From positions 1 through 64,000 of the forward strand of contig MU623474.1 in NCBI GenBank assembly GCA_025201765.1: a DNA stretch of 64,000 nucleotides, read 5' to 3'. Made by a program: the position numbers and the translations under genes. Positions 35,555 to 47,819 of the stretch are shown piece by piece. Position 1 is the stretch's first letter. Every line of letters starts with the position of its first letter. Source of the stretch: Daldinia sp. FL1419. Taxonomy: Eukaryota > Ascomycota > Sordariomycetes > Xylariales > Hypoxylaceae. The notes below the pieces were generated by a model. It searched no databases. It was not told where the DNA came from and saw only the letters and a program-made list of their open reading frames with translations.

Positions 35555-37460
35555 AGAGGGATGTTGAAATGTTTAAAGGAGGATTAAATGATTCGCTTAA
35601 GGTCTTTATTAATCTCGATCCTATCAGAGATGAGATTTGGAAGATGAAAAGTGTAATCTGATAAAGATACGGATTTGAACAGGTAGTAATGATGCGAATC
35701 GCACGATTACTTGCGAAGGTGATTCAGACTTCATTAAAAAAATAAAAATAAAAAAAAAGTCGAAAGAGTCAGACGGGATTCTCCTCGTGATCTCTTTTTC
35801 CCAGGCTTTCCAAGGGTATCAAGGACCTTGTGGCCATCCGTCATCGGTCCCGGACTGTGCTAATAGAGGATTGGCGGAAAAGCAAGTAAATGCAGGTCGT
35901 AACTGAAGCACCAAAAGAGGCAAAGAGGTAGACAACGGGACAGTCAAGAGGGAAAGAAGAGAGATAGAATGACGAGCCGACCGCCTGATAAGACCTCACT
36001 ACCTAACCTAAGGTAATTGTAAGAATACAGGGTACTTGAGGTACGTACTAAGTAAAGCTAAGTAAAGCCAAGACCAGCTATCTCCATGGTACCTCCAAGG
36101 TAGACTATTGTTTCTGATTGGTTCGCTATGACGATTTTGCTAGCTGTTTCAGTAGTGTACATTGGACCTTACTTATACTTTGGTACAATACAATACTTGG
36201 GCGCATTGCCTACCTATTTTAGCACAGAAACGTACAGTATGCATACGACTGTACCTAACTGTATGAAGCCGTCCATATAAGTCAGAAACTCAAAAGACTC
36301 GAGACTCAACTTTTCCACTATAAAGACTACCTAGGTGCCTGGGTAGTCATAAGATTCACAATCCTATTTTAGGGATTTACACGCGATATATGAAAAAAAA
36401 AAAAAAAGTCAAGGAATAGATATAAAGAATATCGAGCGACGCGTGAATAATAATAGATATCCTCTTATCAACGGTCGAATTTGGAAGTACCTATGTATCC
36501 TACAGATTATACCTCCAACGATCTCCATTTGAGAATATCCCGTTCCTAGCTTTTTATTCCCCAGCTATACAGGTATGCAGGATTGTGCCTGCGGCCAGGC
36601 AGGCCACAGGCACGGGGCCACGCAGCGTCGGCAGGTTTTTCTGCAGCCATCGCCAATCAGTACGAATAGAGAAACCGGAGACCTGGTTGACGTTGTACGT
36701 TATATGTGTTGTTCGGGTATCTACGTACGTACGTATACCTACAGAATAAACGTCTTGGACTAATAAATATCATCTATGTAGGTAGTTATCGTCCCTTGAA
36801 AATAAAAACGTGTCTACCTTGCTTCGAGTACCTGACTAGGGCTGCCTTATATATACCTATATATAAATAACGGTGAATGATAACCTACCACACATCATAT
36901 GCCATCTCGCTACTACGTTCACCTTTGTTGGACAGTATCAGTTGGTCACTAACACGCCGGTTCATCTGACCAACCTGGCTAAAGAACAGGTAGCCAAGGT
37001 ACCTAAGTATAACTACCACCTCCGATAAGAATGCTCTCGCGTACGTCGCGTATGCTTGGTAGGGTGAGCGAAACCTGTCCATCAGCTGTAGATTGTTCCT
37101 GCGTTGGGAAGTTCCTTGGTCGTATGCATGGAAAATCATGTCGCAATTCCGACGGTTAACTCGGATTAAATATCATTGGACCACTTCACTCTCTTTATAA
37201 AGGCACACAATGCAGCAATGTGGTGAGCACGGTCTATTTCCACGATGCTTGTTTCATTTACACAACACCGACTTACAACTAACACCAGAACGAACGCCGG
37301 AACAAACACCAGAACAAACACCAGCTGATATCAACTGGCTACCTTGATAAAGTGACGTGGCGATTCAATAGGTAGGTAGTTACATATTCGTATGACCCGA
37401 CATTTATAACTTTTTATGTACGACAGCTCGCATAGGTATTTATTATTACATGCTCGAAAC

Positions 37461-39116
37461 CTACTGGAAGCTCGTCTCGAGTAAATGAGGTTTTCTATCC
37501 TTCAGTCCCAACAACATCTCGCCGAATAGACCGTTGGCCCAGGAAAACCATTCTCGTGTCCATACGGACGCATTAAACGTATCTACAGACTCGTGAATTA
37601 ACCCCAACCCGTCCGTCGAAGAGACTAGCTCCTGGAGTCCCGTAACGATTTCGTCGTCGTCGTCGGAAGTCAGGAGTGACGTGATGATCGACATCGGCCA
37701 GGCTTTTCCAGGCCCCACGTGAGGACCTCCGGTACTGGCTGCACGTTAGCATCGTTACTCTGAATCGTGTCTTCATATAAAAGTCGGGTAAAGCCCACGT
37801 ACCCATTTAATACAGGCCCGTGCATATAATAAGGGTTCCACGTCGAAAGCGCGAATTTACGGGTTCTCTGATACGTCTCGTCGGACGCATCTAGATAATC
37901 TAGAACCGGCGCGCTGAGCAAGCTCGGGACGTTGGCATCGTCCATCAAGTTTCTTGATCCGAATCCGTCGACTTCATAAGCGTATATCTCTCCCAAAACT
38001 TCATGCTGCACTCTACCGTACGTTTCTACCCCCTTTCGCACGCTAGATGCGAATTTGCTCATCCGTTTTGCGAGTTTTGCGTCGTGCGCTTCCATAATCT
38101 TGGCGGATTTGCCGAGATAGCTGGAGAATTGCATATTTGCCGGAATGAACAATTGGTAAATGGTTGAATCGTCCGAAGGACGGAACGCGCTACGAACCAA
38201 TCCTGTACCGCTCTTCACGGGGTTTCCAGCTCCCGTATTCGTAAGAGTCTCCGTTGCGCTAGTACTTTGTCGTTGGAAAGTGTACGGGGATTCATTGACA
38301 GATCCGTCGTCGTCGTACGTTCCAACCAGAAGCCCCTCCGCCACGTCGAGAATCGTCTTAACGGCCTCAACCCATCGGAACTTTCCAAAAAAGCCGGCAT
38401 CCTTGGTTTTATCGTAGTAGTCGTGTGACAATTGCAAGAAAGCCGAGATCGAATCGAGCTCGTACTTGCATTCGAAAACAAAGCTGGTATTGTAAGGCGG
38501 CATCACTTTGTCGGTATCCGCGTATCCATTGTTCTCTGGTGGTAAACCAGACTCCGTCGGTGCTTGGAACGCATTACAATATGGATTTCGAATGACGTAA
38601 CGTGCCTGTAGGTTAATCGCGCCGCGGTAGAGGGATGCCAGCGAATTGGGAGCATCATCTGCCTTGAGTAGCGACTTATAACTGCGCAACTGGTTGGCCG
38701 AATCGCGGAGCCACATGGCCACAATATCCCCAGTCGTAATAAATGTGAGCTTGAAGCGTGTTAACGTAATATTCCACCTGCACGGAAGCGGGTTAGTATA
38801 CCTCTTCCGTCGAATCATCCTCAGCATAGCCTTTCCATTTCACGGTGGTGTCAAGAGTGTTGGGAAAAGTATTTTCGAAAAGTCGGAAGAGATCTGGGTC
38901 CTTCACTACCGCCTTCATATCTTGAATAGTCTTTTCGACATCCGAGATGTTAGCTGTCCGGCACGCAGCTATTGGTCTCTGGTAAGAGAGCTGGTACTTC
39001 CCCGACGAGAAGGGCTCGTGGGTGGCCATGGAATAATCCGAGTAGTCAGGACATTGTGCCGAAACCACAGAAAATCCCCCGAAGAAGAAAGTGAACAGTA
39101 ACAATAGAAGACGCAT
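37461..39116 (-). CDS. Secreted GH125 exo-alpha-1,6-mannosidase
   Basis: Three exons: 38802-39116, 37803-38749 and 37461-37734; 511 aa. GH125 enzymes are metal-independent inverting exo-alpha-1,6-mannosidases. Residues 1 to about 22 (MRLLLLLFTFFFGGFSVVSA) are a signal peptide. Family marks: DTTVKWKG, TGDIVAMWLRDSANQLRSY (about 112-130), MPPYNTSFVFECKYELDS, STWNPYYMHGPVLNGTGGPH across the second splice, PGKAWPMSI, then GLIHESVD and WFSWANGLFGEML. Without splicing the gene looks broken: the long frame runs into intron 2 (37735-37802, branch gctaac, acceptor gccag), and removing it restores GGPHVGPG in frame. Intron 1 is 52 nt. Total length fits the family (about 500). The upstream in-frame ATG at 39242 is rejected because it would bury the signal peptide. 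Confidence 0.92.
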
Positions 39117-40327
39117 TGCACCTAATTCTGGGGTCTTGAAGATCTCTCCAAAGACAAGTGATGAATAAGGCATACCTACAGACGTGAGTCTGGGGTTGCC
39201 CCAAGCAAAGAGGGCGAGGCGGCCAGTGATATTTGAATTCATTAATTTGATGTAATCTTCGTTTCCCCAGCTGGACTTTCTAGACCGCAGATCGGCGCCA
39301 GGCTAACCGTGCTGTGTTAGTTGAAAGAGGATTCCTGAGTGGCCATGTTTATCACCCTTGCATATGCCCTGGCCGTAAATGAGCATATGACGTTAATTTG
39401 GAGAGCCATTATTGTAAGTGGCCCGTGGGAATAGCATAAATAGAGCCGAGATAGGTCGAAGAGAATGCGGGGAAAGCCTGCTTTATTCTCGATGGGAACA
39501 CCGCAGGGGAGGTAGCTTGTTCGTCATTTGACTGTTTTTCGAATGATTATTTGTTCCCGGATCTGGGCGCCATATTTCATTGGTAGAATTGCAAACAAGG
39601 AACTGGCTTACTTCGAACCCTTTTCCGAGGTCTGAATCCTCCTTGGATGAGCTTCCTAATGAGGCTTTATTGATCAGCGTCTTCCCCGCCCTTGAGGCTC
39701 ACGGATAGCTGGGGTAAAATGTTCCTGAATAATATATAAAGTAAACAAGGGCATACTTAGAACTCTTATTAGACTCGACGCGGTAGGAATGAAAGTTCAA
39801 GTAATATTTTGCCAATGCTATTATTTATTTATTTATTAGTCGTTAGAATGGGTTGACTTAAATTCGATTTAATATGATAACTCATTGTACGGACCCGTTT
39901 CATTCCAGGAATGCTCAACTATGTTGTGTTTGCTATAAAATCAAGAAACCCTCAAGGAATATTCTACGATATATTAAACCTAAGTATCAATCGACGCCGC
40001 TAAAGGGGGTAGTTACTCTAACAGACAGCTTGCCTATACTTTTATGTCTATACCTAGGTAGGTACCTAATTTGTCGGTTCTTTTTTCGTCGGGTATTCAA
40101 CAGAGGTTCCAAATTCAGCAAGATACAACTTCTCATTGTTAGCTTTTAATTGCGGTCGACTTGGGGCAGTATCCCTCGTGAAACCCGTATTTTCGGGTAG
40201 CTAAGTGGATATTCAATTCTATAACTTCTACCTCTACCCTCGAAGGAAGCATTCGACCAAAATATCCGAACCACATCAACTTAGGACTTTCCTAGCGCAA
40301 GCATCCCTCACCGTGCAACAGTTCCCT
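39117..40327. other. Spacer between GH125 and GH75 genes
   Basis: Upstream DNA of GH125 and 3' flank of the chitosanase. Contains an attt tandem (39823-39838) and a cctaggtaggtacctaat block (40051-40069). No gene seen. Confidence 0.55.
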
Positions 40328-41209
40328 TCAAGCATTGATACGCTTGATCAGCTCGTCTCCTAGGTCTCGGATGCTCGACTCGAATTCCTTGTAGTTCTGT
40401 GCGTCCCACTTCGCACCGTTCTTACCGGGAACAGCATCTTTGCCGGTGAATGCGATATACAGGACATCATTCTCGTCGTGCCCATTGTTTCCAGTCATCC
40501 CCTTTCCGAAGCAAGCAGTTGCTAGAGAGATCGAAGCCTCTCCTACGACAGACTTTTCGCCGTCGTCGCCATTCTCGTCGCCCCAGACTCCGTAAATCTT
40601 GTCTTGGTTAGATTGCTGCCACATTTTCTTATCGACGGGGTCGATGATCTCTTACCAGCTTGTCGCCACATACGACGGCCATAACGCTCAATGGCTCAAT
40701 GCCATGTTCTTGCGGGTCAAAAGACGTGAATCCCGGCTTAGAGCCCACGTTTCCGAAAACGACGTAGGGGTGGATTTTGGCGTCCAAGTCCTCAACACCC
40801 TTGCCGTATCCCTTGACAGTATCGGCAAAAGACGTGATCGATTGGGTGTCGTCGGAGTTTCCGCATCGGCCGTCGTCAGCGGGGCCGCCCTGAGTCCCGT
40901 CGCAGTCGATATCCATGTTAGCGAATTGGCTATTGCCGCCTTGGATATAGATGACCCCGGAGTCTTCAAGATGGTCCCCACAGTAGGCGAAGGCTATGAC
41001 ATGTAAGTTTTGCGCCTATAAATCTAGGGTAAGTAGAGGTTTGTACAATTATCGTCATTGTATTCGCTGTAAAATCCGCTTGCTAAGGGAGAATTGCATT
41101 GCCCGTTGCTCTTAATGCTGTTGTAGAAATTTCGAACGTTTGATGGGACATGTCTAGCAAGAGTCCCGCCTACGAGCAGTGAAGCACCGAAAAAGCTCTT
41201 GAAAGACAT
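40328..41209 (-). CDS. Secreted GH75 chitosanase
   Basis: Three exons: 41047-41209, 40656-40993 and 40328-40597; 256 aa. Fungal GH75 endo-chitosanases hydrolyse beta-1,4-linked glucosamine. Residues 1-18 (MSFKSFFGASLLVGGTLA) form a signal peptide. Then come FYNSIKSNGQCNSPLASGFY, FAYCGDHLEDSGVIYIQGG, MDIDCDGTQGG, the Asp-rich Ca-like loop DDGRCGNSDDTQS, IHPYVVFGN, and after intron 2 IYGVWGDENGDDGEKSVVGE. The last segment holds the conserved Asp and Glu that serve as catalytic residues in characterised family members. Introns are 53 and 58 nt; the second has branch tctaacc and acceptor caag. The ATG at 40622-40624 lies inside intron 2 and is not a start. Length matches the family. Confidence 0.92.
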
Positions 41210-42471
41210 TTTGTGAAGTAGAGAAGGTATATTATATTTTTCAAAATATTGACGAACTGTAGCGAGTGTCCGATGATTGTCGGGATATAATTCAAATTGA
41301 ATTGAGCAACTTAGGTCTATTTGTATGAATTTATTAGGGGTTTACTTATAGCTTGATGTGTGCCCCTGTCTATAAGGAGCGCCATCGTGCGGTCCCAATA
41401 AGCTCACCGTAGCTGAAATGAAGTTGCATCTATAATTAGATACTCAAGAATGCCTACTGATTCTGGCTTGTTGTGGCGACCCTCGTCGAGGCTGCGGGCG
41501 GGATAGGTGACATTTTACTGAGTACGACGTGAAGGGTTTGTTTCCGATTAGTTGCGGCTTATTTTGATGGCATCAACTCATTCGGTATTCTGGCCGATCT
41601 TCTACGTGTTATATGAATGATGACCGTGATGTTTTTTCGTATAGTTAAAAGGCGATCCACAAACGAAACAGCGATTGACTATTTTGGAAGTTCGATTTTT
41701 AGGGACTGAACCCTTTAAATAAGTCCTGACCTCAATTTATTCTGTTTTATTGGCTTGCTCGTAACGCGAGCTACGCGACATATTACCCTCCTTCCAAACT
41801 TGGACGTGCAACGCCAAGATGTAGACCAAGTCTTTACTGGAATTATGCTCGTGAAATGCCTAATTCTTTTCTATCCCGGGCTTCGGAATATTTCGCAATA
41901 ACTCTAGTAGCCTTAAAAAGTGAGCATCAATATATTCAATGCTTTTGGCTGACGTTTACACGTTAGGCGTTCTACCTTGTCAGTCTTTCGATTAATAAGT
42001 GTTAAGATGGCTTGACACGATGAATCTATACTCATACAAGTTCCCGTGGTTTAATACCCGTAGTTATTAGAATTAACATCTAGGAACCTCGTGTAGAATA
42101 TCATGTCACAAAACTCGGACATAAAACAACGTAGATATTTGTGATGGGATGTCTAACTTATCTTTAGACGGGTACCTTCTGCATCTCCTAAGCTTCTCCT
42201 TTGCTCATTCGCGCATAAACTGTTAAAGTACTAGGTTAGTGTACATACGTGCTGTCTCAAACCGCTACTTTGTGTTACCATTTTTCTTTTTCTTGATATA
42301 TATCTATTCTCAATAGTCATGATGTCATCATTCATCATGACATATATTAAAGCTATTTACAATGGCTTCAAAGGTATTAGAAATCTTATATAATTATCCT
42401 TGAGATATACATTGACTGCGCCGATTATCACCCCTTATTGTTGAATTTGATTCTGTAACAGCTCCTACAAT
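41210..42471. other. Divergent promoter spacer (GH75 / SnoaL-like)
   Basis: Both flanking genes read outward, so the two promoters share this 1.26 kb. AT-rich tattatattttt near 41228-41240 could serve the GH75 gene. No gene seen. Confidence 0.55.
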
Positions 42472-43158
42472 ATGCCTTCTTCGACGTCACCCCACCCCAA
42501 CCAAAAAGGGGTGGAACCTCATCCAGATAGACCTCGAAACGTGGATGGGGCGGTAGACTATGCACCTCACCCGGATGATTCTCTTCAAATATCCCCATCG
42601 AGGAGGGCGATACAACAGAGAATACTTAACTTATATTGTGGGCAGGCGTCAGAAGAGAATACGAAGGTATACGCCGAGAAGGCCGTCTACGACGATCCTT
42701 TCAGCTATTGCGATACAAGGTGCGCCTGATTAAAATGTGACATTAGCATTTTTAGTATAACCTAATCTTATTTAGATATAAGATAACTGGCCAGTGGTAT
42801 GGCCTCCCGAAGCTTTTTTCGAAACTTGAATCGTTGGCGACGGAGGTTACGTCTTCAACGGAGCACGAGCTTATTTGGAAGCAAAGACACAAGTATACAT
42901 TTGCCGGCGTCCACATCTCGAAGTCTGTAGACAGCTTAGTTTCCTTACGGCTTGAGGGGGAGGAGCCCAATGAGAAGGTTGTCTACCATAAGGATATGTG
43001 GAATGAGAAAGATTATTCCCACGAGGGGTTAGGAGCCATGATGAAGAAACTCAATGGGTAAGTCTTTGATAAACTCTTGGAATATATATAGGAAAGCTTA
43101 CGCGTAGCTCATTAGAGATAAATTGACGGTCATTACAAAGCCGCCTGAATCTGTTTGA
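42472..43158 (+). CDS. SnoaL/NTF2-like fungal protein of unknown function
   Basis: Three exons: 42472-42719, 42776-43057 and 43116-43158; 190 aa. After a Pro/His-rich leader of about 45 residues comes a cone-shaped alpha/beta fold typical of SnoaL/NTF2-like proteins: SRRAIQQRILNLYCGQ, KVYAEKAVYDDPFSYCDTRY, GQWYGLPKLF, HELIWKQRHKYTF, SLRLEGEEPNEKVVYHKDMW. The last exon codes only GDKLTVITKPPESV, a C-terminal LTxxTKPP ending I know from these fungal proteins. No signal peptide. The fold is shared by enzymes and binding proteins, so no substrate can be named. It is divergent from the chitosanase. Confidence 0.8.
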
Positions 43159-43928
43159 AGCTTTGGCTGAAGGAATAGTGCCTAGCTGAGAAGTTTTTAC
43201 TAAGCACTTTGGTTCTTGATATGGGATGCGATATATAGATATCGTCGGATATTTAGGAAACCCGTGGCTTATAGGGCCCTGGAAAGGAGTGACCACCAGG
43301 CGATAGATGTAATTGACCAGGTTAATAATACCTGACCTCTTCCAAGCAGCGCCTCTTATATACTCAATAGACCCCTGTATCTCCTCTATGCACACTTATT
43401 CCCTGACCAATATCAACAGTTTATTTAATGACGGCAGTGGGAATTTAACCTAATATATTTTCCAAGGTACATAGATCATTATTTCTGTTTCCCGGGTGCC
43501 CAATGGACATCTTAGAGAAAAGGGTAAGGGGATGTAATACGATACTGAAGCCTAAAGAGGTACCTTATTTATCTGGTCCGTTCCTTTGCTATGGATGGCC
43601 CATCTTTACAAGCTTCTTAAAGGCCTCATCGCTTTCATCATTTAGAATAACCCCTATTTGTCTGATCTGATGAAGTGTCTCTATACCCTAAAAGGTATAG
43701 GAAGCCAATAGACTCCGTTTTATTTCGATGGCAGTGACTTCTTCAGCTTAGGATATTTTGGGATAGCCGCAGACAATTGGGTGATTAGCGTGGGTATAAA
43801 CCACCGGACTGTATATATTTTCATTACATGCCGTTTATGTCGTCGTTGCAGCTCTCTTCATCGACTGATAGAGGACACCGATTATTCTTTCTCGGTGAGG
43901 TTAGGTGTTAGGTCTTGAAGTTGTTATG
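43159..43928. other. Spacer 3' of the SnoaL-like gene
   Basis: No gene seen; short frames lack domains. Confidence 0.5.
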
Positions 43929-44462
43929 TTATTTGCGAAAAGGAAGCTTCCATCCTAGAGCTGCTAGCGAACAGTGCATCCCTTTACTAAGTACGGACTT
44001 CGGGAAGCAATGGCGGAAATCGACGTCTTCAGATGATTGGATTAGCGATAGCCAAGAGGATACTTGCGAAGAGTGTAACTTTAAAGAAGCAAATCCCCAG
44101 TCGATCATCCTTTCAAAATCAACAACACGAACATATCTATTGCCGATACATATTACCCAGTGATGTTGTAATGTAAAGCCTCTGCTTTTAATCTCTCGGA
44201 CTACATCTTGTTCGACTTGGAGGAGGTTTACGATTAGGTCTTGTAAAAGGTTTTGTTTGTGGAGTGGAATGCGTACAGACCAGCATTCTCCGTCTAAGAA
44301 GACTGCGTTGAGGATGAGACACTGACCACCATCAAAATAGTGTGGATTAGGGACTGGCATTTCGTTATCAGTTCGAAAATGAGAAATAGCGACAGGAATG
44401 TTTTCCGGTGGAAATTCTGCAGCAGGTCTGACGGCATCTTGTAGTGCGAGTTGCCTAATAGA
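43929..44462 (-). pseudogene. Truncated, degenerate phosphotransferase (APH)-like kinase
   Basis: The minus-strand frame is open from a TGA at 44463-44465 to 43929. It has an N-lobe-like start (NPHYFDGGQCLILNAVFLDG, ECWSVRIPLHKQN), which resembles fungal APH-type kinases. About 30 residues later it is already at a C-lobe-like segment, TLQHHWVICIGNRYV followed by MIDWGFASL. Intact members have about 150 residues between these and a HGDxxxxN catalytic loop. Here the loop reads HHWVICIGN, without the Asp. So most of the kinase core is missing and the catalytic base is lost. The assignment rests on motif resemblance only. Confidence 0.5.
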
Positions 44463-46206
44463 TCATCCACGTATCCGACACAATTAGGAGGCTGTATTAA
44501 TGTAGCTCTGCTTTACTTTATCGTACCCCGAAGCCTAATTCTTGTAATAAGTCGCACGGATCGAAACGATGACCCTGTAGTTATGACACAGATTGTCGCA
44601 TATGCTGGATGAAGTTCTATTCTATGTTATACTGAGTGGACGTTCGATTGGATCGATTGGGTGTCCTGTTGAGACGAGGAGTAGATACGGCGCTGATAGA
44701 AAAGTACTGCGTGGAAAATGAAGACTATCTGCGATCTATCTTCAAAGTGGACTCTGTCCGGTATTATGGTTTCGAAGCAGGTGTATTCTAAGTAAATGAC
44801 TCGAGAACTATGGCCCGGGTGAATCCGTTTCTAATAGAACAGATCGTCGTAGGCGCACATAACAAGAGCTACATTAAATCCATCGGCGTTGGACTCAGTC
44901 GTCGCAGTCGGTCTGTAACCCAGATTGAAAATTGCTACCTAGTGTGTTCGTGTTCTACCTAGACATATCTTTAGACACTATACCACAGCTTCTGAGAATC
45001 GATGAGGAGTTCGAGACGCTTTTCATCCTAGTTACCGTTTTAGACTTATCGAGGAGTCTTCTATGGTCATAGTCTAAAATAGTCGCTGATATTTTCTCAC
45101 TAGCACATGGTGTTCCATCTTATGTGACTATGGTTCGATCAACGTCAATGGCCTCATTGCCATGGACAGAGTGTATCAAAATTAGAATGAAGAGATATAT
45201 TATTAGAAATACAACTAACCGCGACACTATATCATACTAACATTGAATTATAGACTGCCACATGTGTCCGCAGAGAATATAAATATCATCGCCTTAAGTT
45301 CCCTTACTAAAGACTGTTGAGACGCGGACTTTGGCAATCGCGAAGTAGAGAAAAAAATTCAACGCCATCGTAGATGAGAGAAGAGTTCTTGTTACGGATC
45401 GAGCTTGGTTTCCAAAAGAAACTTTGATTTAACGATTACAAGCGCGTAATTGCATACTTGTCTCGTGTCTGTGTTTATAGGAGGTCTAAAAGTCTATATT
45501 CCAAGACTATACCATTACCGGCTCACGATACTATACAAGACTTATTGATTGTCCCTAATCTGAATGCATCTGGAGGCCCAACCAAAGCAAATTACTGTTT
45601 GCCGGACGGAATGGCATTGCCGGTAGTCGGGGGCCACGTGCGGTAGAGGTGGATATTTGGGTCCGGGGGGAGGAGACGGGAAATATTCTAGGGGATATTT
45701 TACCCCTGGCTACCTTTATTCGGGCGCTCGGAACGGGGACCCCCGGTAGTGTGGCGAGCGAGATCCAATCATCCAACTGCCGTTTGCTCGATGCGGTGCT
45801 CTCGTAATGCTTCGAATAGCTTGATGCTTGTCAAAGTTTAGTTTCCCAGGGGTGGCATATCCATTACCATTAGGTACGGTCGAGCTATTCGAGACCAGGC
45901 GGCTGCGTCTGCTCGTTGTTTGGCCCTGTTGTTGTCATAATCCGGTGGTACAGGTGAGCGCTTCTAGTAATTATAGAAATCATTGTCTTAATTGCACATC
46001 TCTGGATGAATTCAAATGAAGCAATACAAGACCGAGTATTCTGCCGACCGGCGCGGCATAAGCGAATCGCGACCAAGACCACAAGCTGAGTGCTCTGTAT
46101 ATATGCTAACGTAGATGTGACCTCCTCCGCTTGACTCCCGGCGTCCCCACCGTCTCCGGGCTGTATCAGCAAATTTGACGCCGACTTCAGTATTGATACG
46201 ATCAAA
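44463..46206. other. Spacer with a second coding relic
   Basis: Contains the relic at 44636-44962 (listed separately), otherwise no gene. A GC-rich segment with CACGTG lies at 45629-45760. A TATATA sequence at 46098-46104 lies about 105 nt before the DUF1996 start and could be its TATA box. Confidence 0.5.
44636..44962 (+). pseudogene. Decayed coding relic, family not recognised
   Basis: A plus-strand frame reads VDVRLDRLGVLLRRGVDTAL, IEKYCVENEDYLRSIFKVDS, VRYYGFEAGVF, stop TAA (44789-44791), then VNDSRTMARVNPFLIEQIVV and SYIKSIGVGLSRRSRSV before a final TAG at 44960-44962. It has the residue mix of real protein on both sides of one in-frame stop, no start codon and a stop just before it. 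It may belong to the same degraded locus as the kinase-like relic next door. Confidence 0.35.
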
Positions 46207-47362
46207 ATGAAGGGATCTTCTCTTTCTCTCGCTCTTGCGCTTGCTGCGCCCTCTCAGGCTTACCTCCGATTCGGATGTGCCACCCTTAGCGTCCAGCGTT
46301 TAGACCCTCTCGTCGAACCCGGCGTCGTCCCTTCGGCCCATCTCCACCAAATTGTTGGTGGAAATGGCTTCAACGCCACCATGGACCCCACGCAGGACGT
46401 TAGTCAGAGGGCTACTTGCACAACCTGTACATTCTCCGAGGACTTCTCCAACTACTGGACTGCTGTTCTATACTTTAAAGCCCGTAACGGAACCTACAAG
46501 CGTGTTCCTCAATACCCCAACGCGCTTTTAGGTAATATTAAGGGTGGCATGACCATTTACTACCTCCAGGAGTCGTTCAACTCGAACGGCAACCAGAAGA
46601 TCACAGCTTTCAAGCCTGTATGTTTACCTCTATTTTTATCGTAACGGACTATCTAACAGCTCCTAGGGATTCCGCATGACTGTTGGATCGCCGGAAAGCA
46701 AGGACGGCACCAACCCTGGCCTACGTTATACCTGTCTGCAGGACGTTATGACGAGGTTCCCTGAGACCGCTGAGTTTCCCAAGGAGCCGTGCAAGGCTGG
46801 TATCATGGCTATCCACCACTTCCCTGCGTTAGTAACTCTGTCGGTAGACTGTAATCTGTACCCAACTACTAACTACTATGCAGATGCTGGGACGGCAAGA
46901 ACCTCGACAGCCCCAACCACCAAGACCACATGTACAACACTAACAGGGGAGGATTCACCACTGCCGGCGCTTGCCCGTCTTCGCACCCTGTTCGTGTACC
47001 TCAAGTTGCCTATGAAACCATGTGGGACACGACTCCGTTTAACGACAAGTCTATCTGGCCCGAGGACGGTTCTCAACCGTTCGTCTGGAGTTACGAAGAC
47101 AGTGTAGGCTACGGCACCCACGGCGACTACCTCTTCGGCTGGAAAGGTGACGCTCTCCAGCGCGCGATGGATTCCACGCCCCTGCTCAGCAACGGAATCA
47201 CCACCCAGAGTGTGGACCAGGCAAACAAGTGCACTATCAAGAGCACTGTTAATGAGGATATTGACGGATGTAAGTAGTTTAACAACCGACTATGCACGTT
47301 CTAGGCTAACGAATCATCTTATAGGGCTTACTAGCCTCCCCGGCAGGCACATGGATATGTAG
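46207..47362 (+). CDS. Secreted DUF1996 protein
   Basis: Four exons: 46207-46617, 46667-46827, 46884-47269 and 47325-47362; 331 aa. Residues 1-18 (MKGSSLSLALALAAPSQA) are a signal peptide. The DUF1996 domain follows directly: LRFGCATLSVQRLDPLVEPG, VVPSAHLHQIVGGNGFNATM, CTTCTFSEDFSNYWTAVLYF, IYYLQ, GFRMTVGSP, CWDGKNLDSPNHQDHM, CPSSHPVRVPQ and HGDYLFGWKGDALQRAMD. The paired Cys and the SxHxHQIVGG motif are the family signature. Function is not established; the family is secreted and fungal, often fused to WSC carbohydrate-binding domains, which are absent here. The last exon codes only 12 residues. Confidence 0.9.
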
Positions 47363-47819
47363 ATTCGTAGCTATCAAGTTATCTAGGTAGTTTAACTTGG
47401 AAGTTCCTCCTACGAGGCCTGGGAAGGGAAAGATTAGTGGTTTTCCATTCTATCGGGATTTATATTGGACAAGTATTCACTCTTTTATGAGACAAATGCT
47501 ATTCTAATTTACCAATTCTTGACTGACGAGATCAATGTCCGTTGCATGCGAGGTTCGAGATTGCATATTTGAGTATTGGACTTAGTAATGTCTTGGGAAG
47601 TAAAAAAGAAGTGTAGCCATCGCCGTACTCTAGTATATGGGACTCGCTCAGGGACGAAGCCAAGTCGAAAATAGCTTGGATTTAATTATATCGTGAGTGA
47701 CTATTTCCTTTATAGAATGAGAAGTAATTGTACACTCACAAGGTGTGGCGTAAATCACTTAAACCTAAGAAAGGTTCATTAAGCAATAATATGAGTGGCT
47801 TTTGAGGAGTTCCGATGTG
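47363..47819. other. Shared 3' spacer of DUF1996 and Zn2Cys6 genes
   Basis: The two flanking genes converge here. No gene seen. Confidence 0.6.

Larger units (their letters stand above)
34732..37460. other. Spacer between ATG13 and the GH125 gene
   Basis: Upstream region of ATG13 with an (ctggctggg)n repeat (35169-35201), GT repeats followed by G22 (35510-35554), an A15 run (36393-36407) and TAGGTACC-like blocks near 36329-36346. The last part is 3' flank of the GH125 gene. No gene seen. Confidence 0.55.

Noticed and set aside
37670..37740. Frameshift in the GH125 gene
   Set aside because: Explained by a 68-nt intron with good signals that restores the conserved block.
39117..39242. N-terminal extension of GH125 from an upstream ATG
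   Set aside because: It would place 42 non-conserved residues before an excellent signal peptide.
40598..40655. Separate small gene starting at the ATG at 40622-40624
   Set aside because: The ATG lies inside intron 2 of the GH75 gene; joining exons 2 and 3 gives the complete family sequence.
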